Below, piece after piece: positions 1-7,390 of a DNA stretch of 16,439 nt. The translations under genes were made by a program, and so were the position numbers. Within the stretch, counting starts at the first letter, position 1, and each line of letters begins with the position of its first letter. A model generated the notes under the pieces. That model searched no databases, had not been told where the DNA came from, and saw only the letters and a program-made list of their open reading frames with translations. This stretch comes from Actinomycetota bacterium. Its GTDB lineage: Bacteria > Actinomycetota > Acidimicrobiia > Actinomarinales > Actinomarinaceae. The stretch is taken from the NCBI GenBank assembly GCA_027729925.1, contig JAQCEB010000019.1, forward strand, positions 1 through 16,439, in the 5' to 3' direction.

Positions 1-755
1 CTTATGGAATTGAGCAACCAACTCTTACAATTGATACTATTGGTAACTCTGTAGAAAATGAAAATATTAAATCTCCCTCACAAAAAGCTGGTTTAGTTCC
101 CGGTGATATTATTTTTTCATTCAACAATAAAGATATAAACTCTTGGAATGAGCTTGTAAGCTTAATTGAAATAAACCCTGATCAAACAGTCACTATTGGA
201 TATATTAGAAATAGTCAAAAGTACTTTGTAACTACAAAGCTGGAAGCACGACTAGTCTCTGATAATAAATATGGATATTTAGGTGTATCACCAACACTAG
301 AAAAATCACCATTAAAACCATTAGAAGCAATAAGTGCAACTACTAGAGTTGAGCTACAAATGACCAAAGCAGCCTTTCAAGGAATAATTACACTTGTTAG
401 TCCAGACAATTTGCTAGTTTTAGCAGGAACTTATAGAGGTGAAAACGTCCCAGATGATGTAAGGCCATTAAGTCCAATAGGATTAGCTCAAGCTGGAAGT
501 CAAATAGCTGATAGTGGTCTCGTAAATTTATTTAGTTTGTTAGCTTTTGTAAATATCTTTCTAGCTGTATTTAATTCAATTCCGCTCGTTCCTTTGGATG
601 GAGGAAGAATTGCCTTAGCATTGTATGAAGGAATTACAGGAAAAAAGATTTCTGACAAAAAACTTTATCCAATAGCTGCATTTGTAGTTCTTCTCTTTAT
701 TTTTTTAGGTTTTACTGCATTTTATTTAGATATAACTCAGCCAATACAGTTATGA
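1..755 (+). CDS. rseP: RseP-type site-2 intramembrane zinc metalloprotease, C-terminal part
   Basis: This is the 3' end of a membrane-embedded M50 metalloprotease that cleaves transmembrane substrates such as anti-sigma factors. The reading frame is open from base 3 with no start in the window, so the N-terminus with the HExxH zinc site lies upstream. The first visible ~80 residues form a PDZ domain (QKAGLVPGDIIFSFN near 81-125). Two hydrophobic helices follow, with the third family motif NSIPLVPLDGGR between them; its LDG (594-602) supplies the aspartate zinc ligand. An internal ATG at 360 is not the real start, because the PDZ coding continues in frame before it. The stop overlaps the ispG start (ATGA, 752-755), so the two genes are probably translationally coupled. 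RseP next to ispG is the usual actinobacterial order. Confidence 0.93.
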   Translation, partial: YGIEQPTLTIDTIGNSVENENIKSPSQKAGLVPGDIIFSFNNKDINSWNELVSLIEINPDQTVTIGYIRNSQKYFVTTKLEARLVSDNKYGYLGVSPTLEKSPLKPLEAISATTRVELQMTKAAFQGIITLVSPDNLLVLAGTYRGENVPDDVRPLSPIGLAQAGSQIADSGLVNLFSLLAFVNIFLAVFNSIPLVPLDGGRIALALYEGITGKKISDKKLYPIAAFVVLLFIFLGFTAFYLDITQPIQL

Positions 756-1969
756 CAATAAGAAGAAAAACAAGACAAATACAAATAGGAAAAGTTGGAA
801 TCGGTTCTGATTTTCCAGTTTCTGTTCAATCAATGACTACAACAAAAACTCGTGATACCGATAAAACTTTGGAGCAAATTTATGAGTTAGCTAATAATGG
901 AGCTGATATCGTTAGGGTAACCTGTAACGAAGTTGAAGCTGCAGAATCACTTGTAAAGATTTGTACTAGAAGTCCAGTCCCAATTGTTGCAGATATACAT
1001 TTTCAGTATAAGTTGGCCTTAGCTGCAGTAAAGGCTGGAGTTCAAGGTTTAAGATTAAATCCTGGAAATATTCGCAATGAAAAACATATAAAAGAAGTTG
1101 CAGTTGCTTGTCTAGATGCTGATATCCCAATAAGAATTGGCGTTAACGCAGGATCACTCGATAAAGATTTATTATCTAAATACGGAGATGCTACTCCAGA
1201 AGCATTAGTTGAATCAGCATTAATTGAAGCTAGATACCTTGAAGATGTTGGATTCGATCAATTTAAAATTTCAGTAAAGCATTCAAATGTTCCATTGATG
1301 ATTGAATCATATAGGCTTTTAGCTGAAAAAACAGATTTTCCATTACATTTAGGAGTTACAGAAGCTGGACCTTTACCGGGGGGATTAATTAAGTCTATTG
1401 CAGGTATAGCAACACTACTTTCTGAAGGAATCGGCGATACAATACGACTCTCCTTAACAACAGATCCAGTTGAAGAAGCAAGGTACGGTCGACAATTACT
1501 GGAGTATTTAAATTTAAGAGAAAGAAAATCTCTAGATTTAATAGCATGTCCAAGTTGCGGTAGAGCTGAAGTTGACGTAATAAAAGTTGCAAATGAAGCT
1601 CAAAAAGTTTTAGAAAAAGAAGGACTGCCTATTCAAGTTGCTGTAATGGGTTGTGTTGTTAATGGACCTGGTGAAGCACGTTCAGCAGATCTTGGTATCG
1701 CTGCTGGTAAAAAAAGAGGACATTTATTCATAAAAGGTCAAGTAGTAAAAGTAGTCAAAGAAAATGAAATGGTTGCGGCATTATTAGAAGAGGGGAGACT
1801 TCTAGCAAAAGAAGGTATAGAGGCAAGATTAGCCGCAGCAGACAAAGATGCTGCAAGATTAGCTCAAGAAGATGTTAATCAATTATTAAATATTCAAGGA
1901 GACATTAACAATTTTGAAGAAAGAACTAAATCAGTCGTAGAGATTACTTCTAAACAAGATATTGAATAA
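752..1969 (+). CDS. ispG: 4-hydroxy-3-methylbut-2-enyl diphosphate synthase (IspG/GcpE)
   Basis: IspG catalyses the penultimate MEP-pathway step, converting methylerythritol cyclodiphosphate to HMBPP with a [4Fe-4S] cluster. The TIM-barrel N-terminal region runs over residues ~1-255 (SVQSMTTTKTRDT at 24-36, RLNPGNI at 101-107). The cluster domain follows, with ligands Cys266 and Cys269 in ACPSCG, Cys301 in MGCVVNGPGEA and Glu308. The protein has 405 residues, longer than the usual ~350-390. The conserved fold ends near residue 355 and a ~50-residue Ala/Glu/Asp-rich helical tail follows (from about 1820). The start at 752 places the N-terminus correctly and overlaps the preceding stop. No Shine-Dalgarno is visible, which suggests translation by coupling. 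Confidence 0.97.
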   Translation: MTIRRKTRQIQIGKVGIGSDFPVSVQSMTTTKTRDTDKTLEQIYELANNGADIVRVTCNEVEAAESLVKICTRSPVPIVADIHFQYKLALAAVKAGVQGLRLNPGNIRNEKHIKEVAVACLDADIPIRIGVNAGSLDKDLLSKYGDATPEALVESALIEARYLEDVGFDQFKISVKHSNVPLMIESYRLLAEKTDFPLHLGVTEAGPLPGGLIKSIAGIATLLSEGIGDTIRLSLTTDPVEEARYGRQLLEYLNLRERKSLDLIACPSCGRAEVDVIKVANEAQKVLEKEGLPIQVAVMGCVVNGPGEARSADLGIAAGKKRGHLFIKGQVVKVVKENEMVAALLEEGRLLAKEGIEARLAAADKDAARLAQEDVNQLLNIQGDINNFEERTKSVVEITSKQDIE

Positions 1970-1978
1970 TAAAACCTT

Positions 1979-1984
1979 TATTAT
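1979..1984 (+). promoter_or_regulatory. Candidate -10 element of a leaderless proS promoter
   Basis: TATTAT is followed by six bases (ATAAAC) and then the proS ATG. Transcription initiating about 7 nt after the hexamer would start at the ATG itself. No purine-rich ribosome-binding site lies in the 21-nt ispG-proS gap, which fits a leaderless mRNA. No -35 element at normal spacing is seen; a TTGAAT ends 11 nt before the hexamer. This is inference from geometry only. Confidence 0.5.
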
Positions 1985-1990
1985 ATAAAC

Positions 1991-3421
1991 ATGGTTGAAA
2001 AGCTTACTCCACTTTCAGAAGATTTTAATGAATGGTATACAGATATCATACAACTTGCTCAATTAGCTGACTATTCACCAGTAAAAGGAACTATGGTAAT
2101 TCGACCATATGGATATAGTATTTGGGAAGGCATACAAAAATATCTTGATAAGAAATTTAAAGAAACAGGACATGAAAATGCATATTTTCCATTATTCATT
2201 CCTCAATCTTTTATTCAAAAGGAAGCTGAACATGTTGAAGGATTTTCTCCGGAATTAGCTACTGTAACTCATGCAGGAGGTAAAGAGCTTGAAGAGCCAT
2301 TAATTGTTAGACCTACATCAGAAACAATAATAAATTATATGTTCTCAAAGTGGATTAAAAGTCACCGAGACCTGCCAATGTTAATTAATCAGTGGGCAAA
2401 CGTTGTTCGATGGGAAATGAGAACTAGATTATTTTTAAGAACTTCGGAATTCTTATGGCAGGAAGGTCATACAGCACATAAAACACGAGAAGAAGCTACA
2501 GATGAAGCACTAAAAATGTTGGACGTATATGCAGAATTTGCAGAAAATGCTGCTGCTGTATCTGTGATCAGAGGTACAAAATCAAATAATGAAAGATTTG
2601 CTGGTGCTGTTTGTACTTACTCTATTGAAGCAATGATGAAGGATATGAAAGCATTGCAAGCAGGTACATCGCATGAACTTGGTCAAAATTTTTCTAAAGC
2701 TTTTGAAATTCAATATTCTGATGAAAATAATGAATTAAAGTTCCCTTTCCAAACAAGTTGGGGTGTAAGTACTCGTTTAATAGGAATGATAATTATGGCA
2801 CATGGTGACGATAAGGGATTAAATTTACCTCCTAAATTAGCACCAATTCAAGTTGTAATAATTCCAATTATCCCAAAAGATGATCAGAAACATATAGTGA
2901 TGGAAACAGTTGATAAAATATCTAATGAATTAAATGAGAAATTTAGAATAAAAGTAGATACAAGAGAAAATTTATCTCCAGGTTTTAAATTTAACGAATG
3001 GGAAATGAAAGGTGTCCCATTAAGGGTTGAAGTAGGTCCTAAAGATGTTGAAAATTCATCAGTTGTATTTTCAAGACGTGACGGTGTTGGAGGTAAATAC
3101 AATGTAGAATTTTCTAAAGTTTTTGATGAAGTTTCGAGTACATTAGAAAATATTCATGAAATATTATTGGAAAATTCTAAAAATTTTAGAGAACAAAATA
3201 CTTTTCATGTTTCTACAATGCAAGAATTAATAGATAAATTAAATTCAACTCCTGGATTTGTTACTGCATTTTGGGATGAAAACAGTCAAGATGAAGAAGA
3301 TATCAAAAATCAGACTAAAGCAACACTACGTTGTTATGTTTTAGGTAATAATGAAGCTGGTGAATCTGTAAATAATCCTGGTACTCAAGGAAAATTAGCA
3401 ATATTTTCCAAAGCTTATTAA
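1991..3421 (+). CDS. proS: Prolyl-tRNA synthetase, short archaeal/eukaryotic-type
   Basis: This class II synthetase charges tRNA-Pro. Its 476 residues match the short (type 3) form, without the ~180-residue editing insertion of the bacterial type that most actinobacteria carry. Visible are the substrate loop VRPTSETIINYMFSKW (residues 106-121), motif 2 (RWEMRTRLFLRTSEF at 140-154, then WQEGHTAH) and motif 3 (GVSTRLIGMIIMAHGDD at 258-274). The anticodon-binding domain follows from ~285. The C-terminal domain keeps the TLRC element and the conserved terminal tyrosine (FSKAY). However, the four cysteines that bind zinc in relatives such as the Thermus enzyme are absent; only Cys448 of TLRC remains there. 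It sits 21 nt after ispG and is followed by a terminator hairpin. Confidence 0.96.
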   Translation: MVEKLTPLSEDFNEWYTDIIQLAQLADYSPVKGTMVIRPYGYSIWEGIQKYLDKKFKETGHENAYFPLFIPQSFIQKEAEHVEGFSPELATVTHAGGKELEEPLIVRPTSETIINYMFSKWIKSHRDLPMLINQWANVVRWEMRTRLFLRTSEFLWQEGHTAHKTREEATDEALKMLDVYAEFAENAAAVSVIRGTKSNNERFAGAVCTYSIEAMMKDMKALQAGTSHELGQNFSKAFEIQYSDENNELKFPFQTSWGVSTRLIGMIIMAHGDDKGLNLPPKLAPIQVVIIPIIPKDDQKHIVMETVDKISNELNEKFRIKVDTRENLSPGFKFNEWEMKGVPLRVEVGPKDVENSSVVFSRRDGVGGKYNVEFSKVFDEVSSTLENIHEILLENSKNFREQNTFHVSTMQELIDKLNSTPGFVTAFWDENSQDEEDIKNQTKATLRCYVLGNNEAGESVNNPGTQGKLAIFSKAY

Positions 3422-3480
3422 AAATCCCTTTTCTTAAATATTCATTTTGATTAGAATAAAATAGACAATTTAGCTACTTG

Positions 3481-3506
3481 AAGTGGGTGTCAAACCCACT
3501 TTTTTT
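3481..3506 (+). terminator. Intrinsic terminator hairpin between proS and rimP, possible attenuator
   Basis: AAGTGGGT (3481-3488) pairs perfectly with ACCCACTT (3494-3501) around a 5-nt loop, and the run continues as an uninterrupted T tract to 3506. This is the textbook form of a rho-independent terminator. It lies 60 nt after the proS stop and ends 15 nt before the rimP ATG, with the rimP Shine-Dalgarno just 6 nt past the T tract. That leaves almost no room for a promoter between hairpin and gene, so rimP-nusA mRNA probably has to read through it. Confidence 0.85.
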
Positions 3507-3512
3507 ATGAAT

Positions 3513-3517
3513 GGAGG
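3513..3517 (+). promoter_or_regulatory. Ribosome-binding site of rimP
   Basis: GGAGG stands 4 nt before the ATG at 3522. It is one of the few strong Shine-Dalgarno sites in the window. It decides the rimP start against the GTG at 3483 (inside the terminator stem) and the ATG at 3507, both of which lie upstream of it. Confidence 0.75.
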
Positions 3518-3521
3518 TTTT

Positions 3522-3995
3522 ATGATTTCTGAAAATGAAATCTATCAAGCTTTCAGTTTATATTTAAATCAAGAAAATTTAGAATTATATGATTTAAATT
3601 TATTATTTTCTCCAAATTTACAAAAAGTTGAAGTATTTATATTTTCTGAAGAAGATGTAGATATAGCGCTAACTTCGAGACTAAATACACAACTTCAACG
3701 TATTTTATCTGAATTTAATTTTGAAAAGGGAAGTTATGAAATGATAGTTTCAAGTCCTGGCATTGAGAGAAAATTAAAAACAAAAAGACATTATGAATTA
3801 TCTATTGGTGAATTAGTTAAAGTAAAGCTTTATAAACCAATAAACAATGAGTATTTATTTGAGGGTGTTATTTCTAAAATAACAGGTTCATTTATTGTCT
3901 TACAGACAGAAAACGAAGATTTACAACTAGAAATTGAAAATATAAAAAATGCAAAAATTGAATTCAAACAATTCAAAGAAAAGGTTAAAGGATAA
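3522..3995 (+). CDS. rimP: Ribosome maturation factor RimP
   Basis: RimP (YlxS/P15a) assists 30S subunit assembly in the cytoplasm. With the ATG at 3522 the protein has 157 residues, a normal family length. The diagnostic segment VSSPGIERKLKTKRHY, which joins the N-terminal alpha/beta domain to the C-terminal SH3-like domain, is clear, and is followed by LVKVKLYKP. The C-terminal domain then runs FEGVISKITGSFIVL and ends in a lysine-rich tail. The in-frame GTG at 3483 would add 13 residues encoded within a terminator hairpin and is unlikely to be used. It heads the rimP-nusA-infB cluster, the order found across bacteria, with a 2-nt gap to nusA. Confidence 0.95.
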   Translation: MISENEIYQAFSLYLNQENLELYDLNLLFSPNLQKVEVFIFSEEDVDIALTSRLNTQLQRILSEFNFEKGSYEMIVSSPGIERKLKTKRHYELSIGELVKVKLYKPINNEYLFEGVISKITGSFIVLQTENEDLQLEIENIKNAKIEFKQFKEKVKG

Positions 3996-3997
3996 AA

Positions 3998-5035
3998 ATG
4001 AAATTAGGTAGTGAAAGCAAACAGGCTATTGAATCTTTAGCACTCGATAAAGGAGTAGCAGTCGAAAGTATGTACGAAGCTCTTGTTTCAGCATTTCGAT
4101 CTGCTTACATGAGGATACCTGGTGCTGCTGAAGAAGCTAGAGTAACTCTTAACCCCGATACTGGAGAGGTCTTAATCTACGCGCAACATTTGGATGCAGA
4201 TGAAAATGTTATTGAAGAGTGGAAAGTAGAGTTGGATGAAGATGAATTTGGAAGAATTGCTGCTCAGTCCTTCAAACAAATGATGACTACTAAAATTAGA
4301 GATGCTAAAAGAGCAACAGTTTTAGAAGCATATATTGGTCGTGAAGGAGAATTAGTTACTGGTATTGTAACTCAGTTTGATGCAAGATTTAATCAAACTA
4401 TTTTAGATTTACAAGATGCTGAAGCAGTAATACCTGCAGGTGAAAGAGTTCCATTTGAAAGACTTGAAAGAGGTAATAGAGTAAAAGCAGTCATCACTGA
4501 GGTTAGGGAAGACGCCAAAGGAATACCTATTATTGTTAGCAGAAGTAGAGCAGAATTTGTTCAAAGAATGCTAGAGCTTGAAGTTCCTGAATTAACTGAT
4601 GGCACTGTTGAATTAAGAGCAATTGCTCGTGAAGCTGGTAGTAGAACTAAAATAGCTGTATTTTCAAACGATCCAAATGTTGATCCAAAGGGAGCATGCG
4701 TAGGTTCAAGGGGAAACAGGGTTAGACAAATTGTAAACGAATTAAGAGGAGAGAAACTAGATGTTGTTGAGTGGAGAGAAGACAAAGTTAGGTTTATTAA
4801 AGATGCACTTGGTCCAGCAGACATTGATCAAGTTGAAATAGACGAATATCTCAAAACCGCTAAAGTCATTGTTAAAGATAGTCAGCTTTCACTTGCTATT
4901 GGAAAAGAAGGTCAAAATGCAAGGTTAGCTGCAAAATTAACTGGATATAAAATTGACATTCAAGGCTTGGGAGACTCTCCTAAAGAAGAATTAAATGAAG
5001 AGATTAAAGAGGATAGTTCTAAAGAGGAAGAATAG
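3998..5035 (+). CDS. nusA: Transcription termination/antitermination factor NusA
   Basis: NusA binds RNA polymerase and nascent RNA, and modulates pausing, intrinsic termination and rRNA antitermination. The 345 residues contain, in order, the polymerase-binding N-terminal domain (~1-108), an S1 domain (~115-183, from REGELVTGIVTQFD), KH1 with GSRG at 236-239 and KH2 with GKEG at 302-305. A short acidic tail closes the protein. There are no C-terminal acidic AR repeats, as usual outside proteobacteria. AAAGGA about 6 nt before the ATG is a fair ribosome-binding site. Its stop TAG abuts the infB ATG with no gap, leaving no room for ylxR, which lies between them in many Gram-positive genomes. 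The terminator-like hairpin upstream of rimP makes autoregulation by NusA a reasonable idea, but it is not shown. Confidence 0.97.
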   Translation: MKLGSESKQAIESLALDKGVAVESMYEALVSAFRSAYMRIPGAAEEARVTLNPDTGEVLIYAQHLDADENVIEEWKVELDEDEFGRIAAQSFKQMMTTKIRDAKRATVLEAYIGREGELVTGIVTQFDARFNQTILDLQDAEAVIPAGERVPFERLERGNRVKAVITEVREDAKGIPIIVSRSRAEFVQRMLELEVPELTDGTVELRAIAREAGSRTKIAVFSNDPNVDPKGACVGSRGNRVRQIVNELRGEKLDVVEWREDKVRFIKDALGPADIDQVEIDEYLKTAKVIVKDSQLSLAIGKEGQNARLAAKLTGYKIDIQGLGDSPKEELNEEIKEDSSKEEE

Positions 5036-7033
5036 ATGGCAAAAAAAAGAATACATCAAATAGCGAAAGAGCTTGATATAGCTTCAGCTGATGTATTGTT
5101 TCATGCTCAAGAATTAGGAATAGAAGTTAAGACAGCTTCTTCAGGTTTAACTGAAGAAGAAATAGAACTTGTTAAGTTAGCTATTTTTCCAGAAGTAGAA
5201 GATAAAAAAATTACTGAAGAGATAGAGATCGAACCAGAAAAAATAGAAAATCAAATTACAGAGAAAGAAATACCTAATATTGAAATTGTAGAAGTTACAA
5301 AGAACTCAACACCCTCTACTATTGCATCAATTTTAAAAATGGAATCTACACAAGTTGTTGCAGATTTAATGAGTTTAGGAATAATGAAAGGAATTGATAC
5401 TCCTCTTGATGATAGTGAAATTGAGAAAATTCTTGAAAAATACAATCTAATGCCTGAGTTGATAGATGAAATTGTCGTTGTAAGAGGAAACATTATTGAA
5501 ATTGAAAGTTTTGATGATAAGCCTGAACAACTTCAATTAAGAGCACCGATAATAACAGTTATGGGTCATGTTGATCATGGAAAAACTAGTTTGCTTGATT
5601 ATATACGTAACGAAAAAGTTGCAGCAGGTGAAGCTGGTGGAATTACACAGCATGTAGGTGCTTATAAAGTTGATATTGGAGAAACGGGGGTTACTTTTAT
5701 TGATACCCCTGGTCATGAAGCATTTACTCAAATGCGAGCAAGAGGAGCTACCGTAACAGATATAGTTGTTCTAGTTGTAGCTGCAGATGATGGTGTTATG
5801 CCTCAAACCATAGAAGCAATTAATCATGCAAAAGCTGCAAATGTACCAATTGTTGTAGCTATCAATAAATGTGATCTACCAGATGCTAATCCAACAAAAA
5901 TAAAAGCCGATTTAACAAAATACGGAATTGTAACTGAAGATTTAGGTGGTGACGTACAGGCAGTTGAAGTTTCAGCTATTAAAGGTACAGGTGTTGATGA
6001 TTTACTTGAAACTTTATCATTGGTAGCAGAAATTGAGGAATTAAAAGCTAACTATAACGCAGATGCATCAGGTTACATTGTAGAATCCAGAATGGAAGTT
6101 GGAAGAGGCAATGTTGCAACAGTGATTGTTAAGAGAGGGACCTTAAAACAGGGAGATTTTCTTTATGCTGGACAAGCTTTTTGCAGAGTTAAATCAATGT
6201 TTGATCACACAAACACACAAAAGAAAACTGTTGAACCAGGCACACCAATTGATCTTATAGGTTGGGACGAATCTCCAATTGCAGGAGATCAATTTGTAGT
6301 GGTTAAAAATCAAAAATTAGCTAAAGCTAAGGCAGAGGAAAATAAAATTAAACTGAAAACATTTGATAATTCTTCCTTTTCGGTTGAATCAAGAATGTCT
6401 GATATGATGAAACTTCTTCAAGAAGGAGAACTTACTACAATTAATGTAATTCTTAAGGCTGATACTAATGGAACAGTTGAAGCTATTAAAGATGGTATTA
6501 CTAAATTAGCTAATGATGATGTTAAGATTCAAGTTGTCCATGCTGCTGTAGGTGGTGTAGTGCTATCGGACGTTGATTTAGCAAGTGCAACTAATTCTTT
6601 AATAATAGGATTTAATGTAAGGCCAGACAGTCAAGCAAGAAATATGGCTCAAAGTAAAGGTATTGATATCAGAACTTACAATATTATTTATGAGTTACTT
6701 GATGACATTGCAGAAGCAGTTCTTGGTCAAATGACAATTAAAACCGAGGAAGCAGTTATCGGTATGGTCGAAGTTAAAACAACTTTCAGAGCTCCTAAAG
6801 TAGGTGTAGTTGCAGGTTCTATTGTTACTGAAGGTAAAGTTGAGCTTAACTCCAAAGCTAGACTCCTTCGAGCCGGTGTTGTTATTTATGAAGGAACTAT
6901 TGTTTCTCTCAGAAGATTTAAAGATAATGTACAAGTTGTCAACGAAGGTTTAGAGTGCGGAATAGGTCTTTCTGATTATAAAGACATCAAAGAAGGCGAC
7001 TCTATCGAAATACTTGGAGAAGTAGAAGTCTAA
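5036..7033 (+). CDS. infB: Translation initiation factor IF-2
   Basis: This GTPase places initiator tRNA on the 30S subunit and promotes subunit joining. At 665 residues it is short for an actinobacterium, where a long low-complexity linker often takes IF-2 to 900 or more. Two IF2_N modules are visible (~1-50 and ~90-135), separated by only ~40 Glu/Lys/Ile-rich residues. The G domain carries GHVDHGKT (177-184), GGITQHVG (201-208), DTPGH (223-227), NKCD (277-280) and SAIKG (313-317). Domains II-IV follow, with FNVRPDSQA in domain III and the C-terminal fMet-tRNA domain (RLLRAGVVIYEG, SLRRFKDNV). AGAGG 8 nt before the ATG is a good ribosome-binding site within the nusA end. Its stop lies 6 nt before rbfA. 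Confidence 0.98.
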   Translation: MAKKRIHQIAKELDIASADVLFHAQELGIEVKTASSGLTEEEIELVKLAIFPEVEDKKITEEIEIEPEKIENQITEKEIPNIEIVEVTKNSTPSTIASILKMESTQVVADLMSLGIMKGIDTPLDDSEIEKILEKYNLMPELIDEIVVVRGNIIEIESFDDKPEQLQLRAPIITVMGHVDHGKTSLLDYIRNEKVAAGEAGGITQHVGAYKVDIGETGVTFIDTPGHEAFTQMRARGATVTDIVVLVVAADDGVMPQTIEAINHAKAANVPIVVAINKCDLPDANPTKIKADLTKYGIVTEDLGGDVQAVEVSAIKGTGVDDLLETLSLVAEIEELKANYNADASGYIVESRMEVGRGNVATVIVKRGTLKQGDFLYAGQAFCRVKSMFDHTNTQKKTVEPGTPIDLIGWDESPIAGDQFVVVKNQKLAKAKAEENKIKLKTFDNSSFSVESRMSDMMKLLQEGELTTINVILKADTNGTVEAIKDGITKLANDDVKIQVVHAAVGGVVLSDVDLASATNSLIIGFNVRPDSQARNMAQSKGIDIRTYNIIYELLDDIAEAVLGQMTIKTEEAVIGMVEVKTTFRAPKVGVVAGSIVTEGKVELNSKARLLRAGVVIYEGTIVSLRRFKDNVQVVNEGLECGIGLSDYKDIKEGDSIEILGEVEV

Positions 7034-7039
7034 CATAGC

Positions 7040-7390
7040 ATGAGTAATCAAACTCGAGGTGGAAGGATTAACAGAATCAATCCACTAATTTTAAAAATTG
7101 TTTCGTCTGTATTTCTTAAAGTTTCTGACCCAATATTAAATAAAGCCACAATAACTAATGTTTCAACTTCTCCAGATTTAAAGAAAACTATTATATTTGT
7201 TTCAACTTTGGATAATAACGAAGGATCGTTAAAGATCTCACTAGAAAAAAATAGAAATAAAATACAAAAAATTCTTGCTACTGAAATGACAACAAGAAAT
7301 GTTCCAAAAATAATATTTGAGATTGACGGTACTTTAGAGAATGTAACACGAATTAATTCTTTAATAGACAGAGTTGTCAACAATGACTAA
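7040..7390 (+). CDS. rbfA: 30S ribosome-binding factor RbfA
   Basis: RbfA is a small KH-fold protein that binds the 5' region of 16S rRNA during 30S maturation. The 116 residues are a typical length. Recognisable are the ISPVFxxVSDP-like segment (SSVFLKVSDPILN), the central strand KKTIIFVST and the RNVPKIIFEIDGTLE element of the family C-terminal half. Gene order (infB-rbfA-nrnA-truB) supports the call. The start follows infB by 6 nt without a clear Shine-Dalgarno, so coupling to infB termination is likely. The end overlaps the nrnA ATG by 8 nt. Confidence 0.93.
   Translation: MSNQTRGGRINRINPLILKIVSSVFLKVSDPILNKATITNVSTSPDLKKTIIFVSTLDNNEGSLKISLEKNRNKIQKILATEMTTRNVPKIIFEIDGTLENVTRINSLIDRVVNND

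Noticed and set aside
360..755. A free-standing 131-residue membrane protein starting at ATG 360
   Set aside because: The frame is open from base 3 and encodes a PDZ domain continuous with the LDG segment, so this is the interior of RseP.
3483..3521. GTG at 3483 and ATG at 3507 as rimP starts
   Set aside because: The GTG lies within the terminator stem, and both precede the GGAGG at 3513-3517, which points to the ATG at 3522; the extra residues do not resemble RimP.
7048..7383. A 111-codon minus-strand frame opposite rbfA
   Set aside because: It is a shadow of rbfA: it covers the same interval, shows no domain and has no ribosome-binding site, while rbfA is conserved in sequence and position.
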